Shown here: one piece after another, positions 52,519 through 63,277 of the stretch | Layout of the letters: each line of letters opens with the position of its first letter | Position numbering within the stretch: the first letter of the stretch is position 1 | NCBI GenBank assembly: GCA_026874595.1 | Contig: CM049312.1 | Span: 53,757,429-53,821,428 of the forward strand | Source: Sipunculus nudus | Lineage: Eukaryota; Annelida; Sipuncula; Golfingiida; Sipunculidae | Length of the DNA: 64,000 nt | Direction: 5' to 3' | Notes under the pieces: model-generated | What the model saw: only the letters and a program-made list of their open reading frames with translations | Database searches by the model: none | What the model was told of the DNA's origin: nothing | Program-made: the position numbers and the translations under genes

Positions 52519-53526
52519 TTATTTTGTATACACCTCTGTAAGAAATTCCCGTACGGCCTTGCCGATATCGACTGGCGAGTCCTCTTGCAGAAAGTGTAGT
52601 CCTGACACGGTCACGATCTTCTGATTTGGCCAGTCAGCTATAAGTTTCATGATGATGGGACTGAAGAATCCTGGTTCTGCGTTTATGAACAGTTTAGGCA
52701 GGTCAGACGACTTTGAAAGCCAGCTACTGTAGCTGTCAACCAAGGCTATGACGTCATCAGGCCCGTCGCCTCGGACTGCGATTTCCCGCGGCCACGTGAG
52801 CGTGGGTCGTCTGCTTTCGGGGTCGTCTTTGAAAGGTTTTAGATATTCGGCCATTTCCGCTTCCGTAAGCGTTCGCATTATGCTGCCAGGCAACAGACGG
52901 GTCACGAACATGTTTTTCTGTATAACCATTTCTTCGCCAGCCGGGGAACACATGGCCTGAAAGAATTTTCTGGCGATCTCAGGAAAAAAGTCCCAACCAG
53001 GCATGGTACTAACTAAACTCTCCATGTGAACTAAAGCTTGGACTTGATTTCTGTGCTCATTGCACCAGTGGAATCCAAGACCGGAGCCCCAGTCATGGCA
53101 GACGACACTTATTTTCTTGTCTGCTAGGCCCATCGTTTCTATCCATGACGACAGGTAGCGGTAGTGGTCGACAAAGCGATATGTTCCGGTGGGGTTCTTA
53201 CCCGAGTGGCCCATACCAATGAGGTCCGGCGCAATACACCTGGCTACTGGCGCCACCTGGGGGATAATATTTCTCCACAGATAGGCAGACGTCGGGTTTC
53301 CATGCAGGAACAGCACCACTGGTTTGGACCCACCCGTGTCCAAATAACTCATGGTGGAGTCCAGAACGCTTATGTTTTTACGGGTAGCTAACACGTCATC
53401 TGTTGTCATTCGGCCACCACTTGCCGCTCCTGTACACAGATTGCGAATGGGGCCATACTTGAACCCAGCTCCAAGCCTCAGATGTCGATAAATAGTGAAC
53501 AGCCTCGCTGCTGCTCTAGTCTCCAT
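52519..53526 (-). CDS. Renilla-luciferase/haloalkane-dehalogenase-like alpha/beta hydrolase, single exon
   Basis: The 335-residue frame is complete and intronless. HGNPTS (75-80) gives the oxyanion-hole Asn77. VCHDWGSGLGFHW places the nucleophile Asp145 and Trp146. HMESLV holds the acid Glu169 and GLHFLQED holds the base His311. This Asp-Glu-His triad is that of haloalkane dehalogenase subfamily II and Renilla luciferase (family knowledge). Whether it cleaves carbon-halogen bonds or oxidises coelenterazine cannot be told from sequence. The first 40 residues are Arg-rich and nearly free of acids (METRAAARLFTIYRHLRLGA), an extension over Renilla luciferase that could be a mitochondrial targeting sequence; Met40 is an alternative start. 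Base composition is more GC-rich than its flanks. It lies between genes of unrelated function and has its own strand-specific context. An intron in the 5' UTR is not excluded. Confidence 0.93.
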   Translation of the reverse strand: METRAAARLFTIYRHLRLGAGFKYGPIRNLCTGAASGGRMTTDDVLATRKNISVLDSTMSYLDTGGSKPVVLFLHGNPTSAYLWRNIIPQVAPVARCIAPDLIGMGHSGKNPTGTYRFVDHYRYLSSWIETMGLADKKISVVCHDWGSGLGFHWCNEHRNQVQALVHMESLVSTMPGWDFFPEIARKFFQAMCSPAGEEMVIQKNMFVTRLLPGSIMRTLTEAEMAEYLKPFKDDPESRRPTLTWPREIAVRGDGPDDVIALVDSYSSWLSKSSDLPKLFINAEPGFFSPIIMKLIADWPNQKIVTVSGLHFLQEDSPVDIGKAVREFLTEVYTK

Positions 53527-54062
53527 TTTGCGTTATTTTACAATCAGTATCTTGACATGTAAACTCCTGGTCCGCTTAAAATAACCATAGTTGTACACAC
53601 GTCCAAGGACAGCCGCCACAAAGTCCACACAGACCCGAAGTGCACACAGTCCCAGAGCGACGGCCGTGAACCGATAACCAGCAACACGCTTTGGTCGACA
53701 GTTGACCCAGTTTGCAAAGTTTTCAGTTAGCGATGCGGCGAATGCGCCATCTGTCGGGAGATTATATAACTAAATGTTTGACAAATTCCATGCTTTATCG
53801 TGCGCAGGGATCTCCGATCTTTGCGATCTCGAGCCATACAGTACGGCCCACTTTAAATCGGCCTAATCGGGCAACTACGATCACCGACCATGATATTGGA
53901 CCCTCTTCATACGCTTTTGCGAAGTCTTATACTGTTATGAAATACAATGTGTGTTCATAAATCACGCCTAAAGTGACTGAATAAAGAAATGTCTAATATT
54001 AAATTGGCCTCCCTAAGATGTTTCTCTTAATCAAGGCACAGCATCATTAAAATTTCGTGTTC

Positions 54063-54114
<52 letters not shown>

Positions 54115-55250
54115 CAGACTTACTAAGATAGCCTCTTAGGGCTGATTTCATGGTATACAAGTGTTAGAATATTAATGATCTCAAAATGACTGTCACTACC
54201 TTCGTTACATTTCTTTCCATCTTTAACACATTTCACGCAAATAAATTTAGGCTCACATACAAACAACAAGAAGGAACTATAAACTATAAAATTATAGCAT
54301 TAGTCTAACTTAATGTTGAGGGTTGTGGAATATATAACACATCAATTGGTCTATTGGTCGATATTTTGTTCGGGTGAAATAAATTGAACATTTTTCACTG
54401 GAGATGAGTCTAGTATAGGCATGATCTAAGCCTATTTGGTTGATACCAGACCTGGACGGTTACTTGAGTAATATGTATGGAGAATTCAAATCTTGTTGTC
54501 TGTACAGCAAGGTTTTGATTTTGATTTGGGGAGGTATCTAAAAGCGGCTGATATCTGACTATTATTCATTAATATGAACCTTGAAACTTTTGTAAAAAAA
54601 AAAAAAGATAGGCCAGAAAACGCTTCTGCAAATGTACGCAGGCTGAGCGTTTTGTTTTTATTTATTTGTTTATTACATGACGAGGGAGGCGCCAAAATAA
54701 TCGAAACACATTCATTCTGGCGGCAAGTCAGAGTTTTGTATATGGCGTATTGCAACAAGTGACCTTTCAGCTTACGAACCACTTTCAGTCTCATGTTTTT
54801 ATTGTTTGTCAACTTGGGAGCATGTACCATGTTTACTAACAGCTTGTTGATAAACAAGTTCGTCACAGAGCTATTATAAGAACCTTCCTTTGTAAGAATT
54901 AGCTACAGTTTATTAATATTTCTACGGGGTAAGATAGAATTCACATAAATTACACAGATAGGACAGGTAAATAGCTGACTTTATTTTTTTTTTAAATATC
55001 CTAGATTAGGTACATGCGCGCTCCATTCTTGTGTATCCTAAATGGAAATGTTATATAAACAACTAAACTGCACAAATGGCAACTGTCTCACGACAGAGGC
55101 CCTGCACAGCCATACTTTCACTCTGTTTCTCACTGTCAAGTAAAGCCAATGCTTTACTCAACGACAAATAGAAACAACAAGTCATGCTGACATTGCTCTT
55201 TATTAATTCTGTTTGAATTTTAAAGAAACGATTTGTGTTAAGTACGCACA
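53527..55250. other. Region between the hydrolase gene and the LINE remnant
   Basis: The first 400 bases are richer in CG and probably contain the hydrolase promoter. A TA run lies at 54067-54110. A dispersed repeat at about 54640-54960 shares GCAACAAGTGACCTTTC and GATAAACAAGTTCG with 44280-44430. No gene was recognised. Confidence 0.5.
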
Positions 55251-56040
55251 GATAACTCATGATAAAATTAACGTAGATGAAGCATTCAATTACACTTCTA
55301 TTGCATCAATTTCTACCAAACTAAGATGTTTTCAATATAAAATTCTACATAGGATCCTGGTTTTAAACCCCTTCCTGATTAAAGATATTTAACAGATAGT
55401 GATCTTTGTACTTTCTGTAAAGAGGAGAAAGAAACTCAAATGTATGTATTCTATGGTTGCACCCATGTAAAAAAAATAGACAATGGTATATAACTGACTT
55501 ACTGACTTTGGTATACAAAGAATATTTTCTGCCAAAATAATAAACATGAACATGAGTTCAAACATTATTAGATAAAGTTATACTCTTTGTAAAGTATTAC
55601 ATATATGTCACAAAGTGTAACAGGAGAGTATTTTCAATTGATGGAGTTAAAAAATATTAAAATAATTATTACGCAGAAAACAGGAGTTGCGATTTACATA
55701 GGTAACTTAATTTCCATGAAATATTGTGGAAACCAGTTGTCAATCACATAACTTAATTAATTAACATACTATTAAATAAATATATAAAACATTACAACTT
55801 AAACTAGAACCTTTCGAACGCTTTGAAAAAAAATGCTCTTTTCAAATAGACAGTCTGAAGGACAACGTTAAATTATCTGAAGGCGTTTAATCTTAAAAAT
55901 CTGTACTTCTGTTTTCGTGCCTTGTTTTATGTTGTATGTTTATGTATTCTCTGTCTTTGTGTTTTTGTCTTTTGTATCTATATATGTATCGAATGTATTT
56001 GTTTTATATTTTAAACAATAAAATCAATGTTAATTTTTTT
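55250..56040 (+). pseudogene. 3' remnant of a non-LTR retrotransposon (LINE)
   Basis: Frames in order give STKLRCFQYKILHRILVLN, CTFCKEEKETQM-like and AEKTGVAIYIG, the phrases found after the reverse-transcriptase domain of many invertebrate LINEs (family knowledge). They are broken by stops and frameshifts. A T/G-rich 3' UTR follows, with AATAAAATC at about 56019. It is dead, and unrelated in position to the fragment at 36830. Confidence 0.65.
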
Positions 56041-56160
56041 AATTTCATGATAAAATCCATCAACTGAAATTTGAGGACGACTTTTGTACCCTGTCCAACC
56101 GGTTTTTAGGCGAGCTTTGGTTGTTAGTTCTTGCCGTTCCCACCAGATGGCTGTATGACA

Positions 56161-59100
56161 TCAGCGCGGTTGCTCGGTTGGCAGCATCAGGATATCGTGA
56201 ATCTGTGGCAACAAATAGGTCATACAGAGTGCACAAAAGTAAAGTTTACTTCGGTACTAAACTTTCTATCATAAGTCATCAGATGCAAGGCTGGCCTCAT
56301 AATAAAACTAATTAGTATGCAAATGTTATGTTGTTGTGAGTGAAAACTGTAACGGATATAGTACAAAACGTACTAATCTGGAAGAAACTGTAATGGGCAT
56401 TCACTATATAATGTCGGTGTCAGTATAAATCACATGGGTAAAAGAAGCGTTAAGTTGCATGAAATCGGTTGTAACAGAGAGTATGGTTCCCAGTAATTTT
56501 GTTTTTGATATTCACATTTCCAACTTAGGAATTAATATTTGATAATTCCGTTACATAATTAACTATAAAATGGCGGAGTGATCCTCCATGTTTTCCCCCC
56601 AACGTTATCACGTGCATGTTACCATAAACGGCCGACATAGCCCGCCTCGTTTTACGTGAACCAGTAAAAAGTTCAGGACATAATTTATAAACTCTTTACA
56701 AGTGCATTTGGCTCTATATATTTGTTGACTCATATGGTGCGATCCTAAACTTAAATGTATTTAAATAAATGACTTTCGGCAAGGGTACCTAAAACAATCA
56801 AATAAAAATTGACTGTCCACAAAACCTGATTGGTGTTTATATTTACATACCTGGACGTGGGGAGGAGCGCTCACCGCATACACCACGGCATCCACGATAT
56901 CTTTTGGATCCATCCACTGTAAATATGTAGTTAACATAAACATAGCATTATAATGATATCCAGGGTCTTGTCAACAAAGCGATACCATTATTAAAACGGA
57001 CATAAGAATTAAGCTAATATTGCCATTATAGGTCTAATGATATGAGGTTTCCATAGAATCAGTACGGTTTTGATATAATACCCGACCCCAGTAGGTGAGG
57101 GGTGGAGGGTATGGAGTTATATGGTATGATAAGTTTATTTATATAATGACATTTCTGGCCATTTTTTATTTATATTTGTGGGGGGGGGGGGTAGGGTAGG
57201 GGGACTTTCTTAATTAGGTCCCGCCCGCCTTAAGTAATGCAAAACTATCGCCGAAAAATTTTTTGCTTCATCCAGGAGGGTAAACATACATCCCAACTCG
57301 CATGTGTGTGTTTGTGTGTGTTTAAGTGCTTGTTCAACACATGAATCAGGCATTCATGAACGGAATCACGTAAACTTTTGTAGGTCTTTTTGGGAATGGG
57401 CCAATGAGAAATCGATTAAATTTTGGTCTGGATCGGTTAAAATGATCCGGATTCAAACACGTCATAAAGGAATATTTACAAATAAACAATCACTTATGCA
57501 CGAATAAATGAACACGGTTTTGCGAGCATCCCGAAATAGGGACCCCGATATGGCGGAGGCTTGTATTCCCTGGAATGATGATTTCTAGTGTTTCTTTCTT
57601 TCTTCTGCCGGGTTTCACGCTAAACCCCAAAATACGGCTGACCTTTAAATGCTGACATTTGGTTAGATTGTTAGTCATAGGGGACAGATTTGGTCACCAG
57701 AGGTCGTTTCCACTCGAAACGAATCTCTTCTGTTCGGACATTGTGGGACGACCGGAACTACTTGTCCCAAATGTCAAACTTTAAAATAAAAATTTGTTAC
57801 ATTTCAAGAAACACCTTCTGTCAACATTCCACATGCGCATGCTTACAAAATATAACTTATTCCGTAAAATCCTTTCCACAAAAACACCTATGTTTATGTT
57901 ATTTGCCTTAAACAATTATTATCCCATACAAATGAACGGACTACATGTCCTCTTCACTGCATTTATACCTACGCCGCTGGTCTACTCAAAATCCCCTTGA
58001 GCATTCTTTTTTTGGGTCCGATTTTGACTCCAACAATCCCAAAACAGCAGAGTCGTACTCTTGTGACTCCAAGTGTGCACAGTGTTAGATTTGGTGACTT
58101 AATTTTCAAGGTCACACCACCAAAGTCTATTCCCTATTATCGCCCAGTTATTGGGGATGGGGGAGTCTTCCTTTGCGATTGAAGTAGAGCCCGGAGCCGT
58201 GTTAGTACGTATTAAGCCGAGTTACTTTGCTCGACGCGCTTTGCAAAATGTCGGCTGGCTTAAACTGACATGAAAGCCCCTGTGATTAAATCTCGAGCAT
58301 ACATACAATTAATTCTGGCGGTTACATAAGCCAACGATTATATTTTTTTTGTGTCAGGCTTGACCATGTATTAAAATGCGGGGAACTTCAACTGTGTCAG
58401 GTAGCATAAAAATCAACATAACTAACTTTGTATTACTCTGTATTTGTTTAGGGCATTATCCATTGTGAAATAGTTATCTTTTTGTCTTTTTTCTCATGCC
58501 ATACTGAGCTGCACAAAATCGGCCCACTTTGGCTTTATAAAATATCGGCGGCGCCTCCTGATAAACTCGGCTCGGTTCGGCTCGGCTTGATCTTACGCGG
58601 CCGGCGGCGCCGGGCTCTATTTCGATGATGGCAGACCTCATGCAGGTAGTATTAATACCTGACACCGCTACACATATCATCCTGATCAATATTCCTGTAT
58701 TAATCATGACTTTCTTTAACTATCCAGATAGCTAGCTTTAAACCGCGTGGCCCAAAGTACAAGACTATAGTTAAGTGCTTTTCAGTAAACAGAGTAGCAC
58801 AAAATTGGTCAAACTGATACTAGGTGAAAAATCGGTATTTAGAACTGACAGGTTGACAACAATTTCTTTGTTATCAATATAACACTGTGTATGTGTGTGA
58901 AGCCGATTTGTTCTAATCGGGATTTCGGCCTTGACATATAGGATCAATATAAAAGAACTCTGTGCTCTGTACTTAGGCTCACTAAAGTGGTATAGTTTGT
59001 ATAGATCAGGGCAACGGATGAGGACAATAGAAAGCTTCGTATAATAGAGAATACGAGACGTGGGATGCACTTGACCCTTTGTCTGCGGTACGTCTGCGAT

Positions 59101-62100
59101 CACCCCGTAACGTAACGCGCGACCTGGCGTGATAAATTCGTGTACGCACATTAGAGCGATTTTCTCCGAGATATTTGCTAATGTTAAGGAATTATGCATG
59201 TTCTATTTTGTTACGTCTGTGTCATGTCCCCCACGTTATTCCGCGACACGTATGCGATTTTTCTTTCTATACACTTGTCTTTGGCCTAATTGTTAGAGGA
59301 GAGTGATTATATATAACGAAACCTGATAAATATATCATTCATATTGTCTGGTTGTATCTTTCCGTGATAAACCCCATAATATGTTGGTACACATGTATAT
59401 TATCTTACAATATCCTCTCGTTGCTTGGAGTTAGCCACGACATTTATGATTGGCAATTTTTCTATATTATTGCAAACCACTCGCGGAAATGCAGGTGGTC
59501 CACGTGCAAGTCCATGCATTGATCTTACCATATACATGGGAATTACAACATAATATGAAAGACAAAGTGCAATATGCAGCGACATATATAGCTGGAAAAG
59601 CATGACCTGCAGTGATATTTTCTTCACGAATTAATATGTCGGCCCAATTTATATACCGCGAAATCACGAGCATATGATATATTATGACAGGTGACCATGC
59701 AAAGAAGCGATTTCTTTACCTTGTATGTTCGTTTTGTTAGACTTGGAACCTCTTCAGGAAAGTCTCTGAAACCATACTCCACAATCTCTGTATCACCGAT
59801 GTTGCCCGGGCTGATTGCCTGAAAGAGAAGAAGAACCGGTGCTTAATGGCCTGTCATAACTAATGGAAAATATCATTCTAAAGTTAATGAGTGGAGAACT
59901 TCTCATTATCTAGATGGATCGTGTGATATTGCCATAAAATAAACTAGATGTGGTCGAACACAGGTTCTCAGAGGGCCCCGCATTTCTGGTAGTGCTGAAC
60001 TAGTTTACATATGGGTAAAAAGTTTAGTGAATAGTTTAAAAATATGACAAACAGAAACAGGGTTTTATCAATATTCATGAGGGAACAAAAATCCTTCTGG
60101 TTCAAATCATATTAAAGAAGATATGTCTGAAATGATGTATGCAATACAAAATCACCGAATGAACTTTGGCGGGAATATATGATTTGAGCATGCAAGTCTG
60201 TATTTAAGTCCTCATAGGCACCAAAATACCTGTGGATTTGAAAAAGATCAAGATTATTCTGTTTGTGAAGATGTTTGCGACAAAATATCTCCAATTGAGA
60301 TCTGGCCAGCCATATTGGATTTTTGGGGGATGTGTAATTTGACGGGAATGGAGCCCTTATAGGTGGGGCATGCTCGGTGACCCGGACGTGAGGGATCAGT
60401 GTAGGGCATGCTCGTTGATCCGGACGTGAGGGATCAGTGAAGGGCATGCTCGGTGATCCGGACGTGAGTGATCAGTGAATGGCATGCTCGGTGATCCAGA
60501 CGTGAGTGATCAGTGTAGGGCATGCTCGGTGATCCGGACGTGAGTGATCAGTGTGGGCATGCTAGGTGATCCGGACGTGAGGGATCTGTGTGGGAATGCT
60601 AGGTGATCCGGACGAGTGTGATCAGTGTGGGCATGCTCAGTGATCCGGGCGTGTCAAGAATATCAAGGCGTGTTGGTTAAATAATATTCATTTTAATATG
60701 TTTATTCATATAATTTATGTTATTTTTTGTATGTGGTTAATATTTCTATTTGGTATGTCTGTTCCCGATAATGGGCTTGTGTACAGCTGTTCAGTGTAGT
60801 CCAGCATGTAACAGGCACCATATGGTCAAGTACCAGGCCATTAGGGCAGTGGACAGTACTGTCCCAGTGACAGAATACATTAAGCTTGATTTGTTGCTAC
60901 TCTTATATGAAAGGGATTTTGGGTGGGGTGACATTTCCTTAAGATGGTGTTTCCTTTGAACTTAGTTAATGTTTCTATAGATAAATGGTTGGAATAACGC
61001 CTCGGAACCAGAGGGTTCCTTCTTTCTTATTGGTTAGTCTTTAGTGATTCAGGGCGGGGCATGAACTTGCCAATCAAAAAGTAAATAATCTATAAAAGAC
61101 CACGATCATCCAGAAGGGGGGCGCTCACCTTGAGACCACCACCAGCAAAAATTCAAGAGTGATTTGAGTGGCCACGGGAAGCAAAAATGGACCTAAGTAA
61201 TTATAACGTGAAACTAAGTTAACAGGAATAAAATACATCAGAAGTGATACAGTGCAACAAAAAGGATTTTTTATATATTTGTGTGTGTATACATATATTT
61301 ATACACATACTATTGTGTGTGAGACTGGAATAACTTTTATATTTGACTCTCAAATGGATTTACTAATGAAAGGAAATATACAATTGCTGAAGTGGAATAA
61401 CTTTTATATTTGACTCACAAATGGATATACTCATGGATGGAGATACACAAGTGCTAAACTGGAATAACTTTTATATTTGATTCAATAACGGATTTACCCA
61501 AGGAAGAAGCACAAACAATGGACATTCTACAAAAAGGTTAGCCTGGTTTTGGTATAAGAATAGATATGGACTTGGTGATGATACATTCATATGCGCTTAT
61601 TAAACAGTTTAATAGTTTTAAATGTATTATTACCTCTTGTTGTCATTATAATTATATACTTATATAATCACAATCCTGTGTTGTTCTTTCTCAAATGTGG
61701 AGTGTGATGTACTATCTGAAGCCCAAAAATTTGTTCAATGTTCTCTTTAATTGGTTTAATAAATAAATCTAGAGTAACACTTGACAGGGCGAGTGTGATC
61801 AGTGTAGGGCATGCTCGGTGATCCGTACGAGTGTGATCAGTGTGGGCATGCTAGGTGATCCGGACGAGTGTGATCTGTGTGGGAATGCTAGGTGATCCGG
61901 ACGAGTGTGATTAGTGTGGGCATGCTCAGTGATCCGGACGAGTGTGACCAGTGTGGGCATGCTAGGTGATCCGGACGAGTGTGATCTGTGTGGGAAGGCT
62001 AGGTGATCCGGACGAGTGTGATTAGTGTGGGCATGCTCAGTGATCCGGACGAGTGTGATCAGTGTGGGAAGGCTAGGTGATCCGGACGAGTGTGATTAGT

Positions 62101-63277
62101 GTGGGCATGCTCAGTGATCCGGACGAGTGTGATCAGTGTAGGGAAGGCTAGGTGATCCGAACATGACGTGAGTGACAGCGTTTGGGGGAGGTACTTACGG
62201 TGACTCGGATGTGAGTGTTGGGTGTCATAAAACTTACGGTAACTTGGATGCGATTGTTGAGCGTTTCAAAAGTTACGGTGATTGTCGTGATTGTTGAGTT
62301 CTGTAAAAATTACGGTGACTGGGATGTGAGTGTTGAGTGCTGTGAAATTTACGGTGACTCGGATGTGATGGCTGAGTGCTGCAAAAATTCTACTGTGACT
62401 CGGATGTGATTGTTGAGTGCTGTAAAACTTGCGATAATATGGATGTGAGTGCTGTAAACTTACGGTGACTCAGATGTGAGTGTTGAGTGCTGTGAAATTT
62501 ACGGTGATTCGGATGTGAGTGCTGAATGTTGTAAAACTTATGGTGACTCGGATGTGAGTGTTGAGTGCTGTAAAACTTAGGGTGACTCGGATGTGATTGT
62601 GGAGTGCTGTAAAACTTACGGTGACACGGATGTGAGTGTTGAGTTCTCTCAGCTCGGCCCTCAGTCCCTCCGTCATTGCCTTTACCGCGTGTTTTGTTGC
62701 AGCATAGAAGTGTTCGTTTTTGCCAGTCAAACGATGGCCTGACATACTGAAACAATATGTTTATGCACTTTGCACTTGTCTTTTATTTCATGTTTAAATC
62801 AAGGTTTCGTTATGCGTTTGTTTTTTCCTTAATGGGGATTGACAATTTGGTGACAAATTCTTTCGATTTTTGGGAGCACACATTTATCACACATCTCCTA
62901 TCAGTTGTTTCAGCAGTCAATCAGTCTTAATATGCCAAAAGCCAATATACCAAATGTAACAAAACTAGTACAAGTAGCATTTCCCGCGTAAAATGAAGAA
63001 CAGACATCCCCTAATTATGTACCCAGCGAGTACACACACGTATATATATATATATAATTGTGTGTGTGTGTGTGTGTGTGCACGTGTGTCATCTTCTTAA
63101 GAGCCAGGTCGAGCCATGCAGAGTGTTTGTTTCCGGGAAAATTGTGTGTGTTTATGTGCACGTGTGTGGGAATTAGCCTCACCTACTGATGTGAATGATG
63201 TGACCATCATCAATACCAGCATCCCGCATCATTTGAACGGCCTCCCGTGTACAGACAGCAAGGGCCAAGACGTTTAC
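56161..63277 (-). CDS. DHRS11-like short-chain dehydrogenase, N-terminal exons beyond the right edge
   Basis: NAD(P)-dependent oxidoreductase of the classical SDR family; DHRS11-like enzymes reduce keto groups of steroids and other carbonyls, and insect relatives act on farnesol (family knowledge). Minus-strand exons are 63183-63277, 62620-62746, 59720-59818, 56851-56916 and 56161-56202, ending in TGA. They join in frame to 142 residues and the stop. VNVLALAVCTREA matches the fourth-helix region, ISSMSGH the catalytic Ser strand, and FYAATKHAV the YxxxK motif. ISPG follows the catalytic region, and the last exon reads ILMLPTEQPR, as at the DHRS11 C-terminus. The nucleotide-binding N-terminus (about 100 residues) lies right of 64000. 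Splice junctions at 62620 and 63277 are each embedded in a minisatellite made from the same junction. Confidence 0.92.
56203..59719. other. Introns of the dehydrogenase gene, no other gene recognised
   Basis: Apart from the small exon at 56851-56916 this holds AT-rich sequence, a G-run at 57180-57190, and a GC-rich patch at 58550-58615 with repeated GGCTCGG. Several short frames (57997-58182, 58474-58707, 58771-59199) have no recognisable domain. Confidence 0.5.
60360..60651. repeat. About 38-bp minisatellite, left block
   Basis: Units contain GGCATGCTCGGTGATCCGGA followed by CGTGAGTGATCAGTGTAGG, about eight copies. The block continues on the other side of the inserted LTR (61787-62165). The GTGATCCGGACGTGAG part resembles GTGACTCGGATGTGAG of the adjoining 39-bp array, so both arrays are probably related. 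Confidence 0.9.
60652..61786 (+). mobile_element. Solo LTR, 1135 bases, inserted in the minisatellite
   Basis: It begins TGTCAAG and ends CTTGACA. GGGCG is duplicated on both sides (60647-60651 and 61787-61791). Removing the element and one GGGCG restores a normal repeat unit (TGATCCGGGCG joined to AGTGTGATC). It contains TATAAAAG at 61091-61098 and AATAAA signals at about 61758-61765 near its end. Three 67-base tandem units start at 61326, 61393 and 61460 (TGGAATAACTTTTATATTTG). No gag or pol lies beside it, so it is a solo LTR left by recombination (inference). The orientation is taken from the TATA and AATAAA order. Confidence 0.8.
61787..62165. repeat. About 38-bp minisatellite, right block
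   Basis: About ten units of the GGCATGCTCAGTGATCCGGA / CGAGTGTGATCAGTGTGGG type, including alternating variants with GGGAAGGCTAGG. It continues the block at 60360-60651. Confidence 0.9.
62166..62645 (-). repeat. 39-bp minisatellite made from an exon end and its splice donor
   Basis: On the minus strand each unit contains CTCAACACTCACATCCGNGT followed by CACC|GTAAGTTTTACAGCA. The real exon of the dehydrogenase ends ...CATCCGTGTCACC and its donor is GTAAGTTTTAC at 62619. So the unit is 25 exon bases plus 14 intron bases, repeated about a dozen times into the intron. Some units keep GTAAGT (near 62198, 62229 and 62457); others have lost it. Confidence 0.9.
63040..63082. repeat. TA and TG dinucleotide microsatellite
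   Basis: A short TA run is followed by TG repeats, in the intron between the 62620-62746 and 63183-63277 exons. Confidence 0.9.

Noticed and set aside
62390-62755. A 91- to 121-residue reading of the dehydrogenase exon with a repeated THIRVTVSFTAL tail as an extended protein
   Set aside because: The tail is the minisatellite read through the donor. The consensus GTAAGT at 62619 and the in-frame next exon (ISPG motif) show that the protein leaves at the donor.
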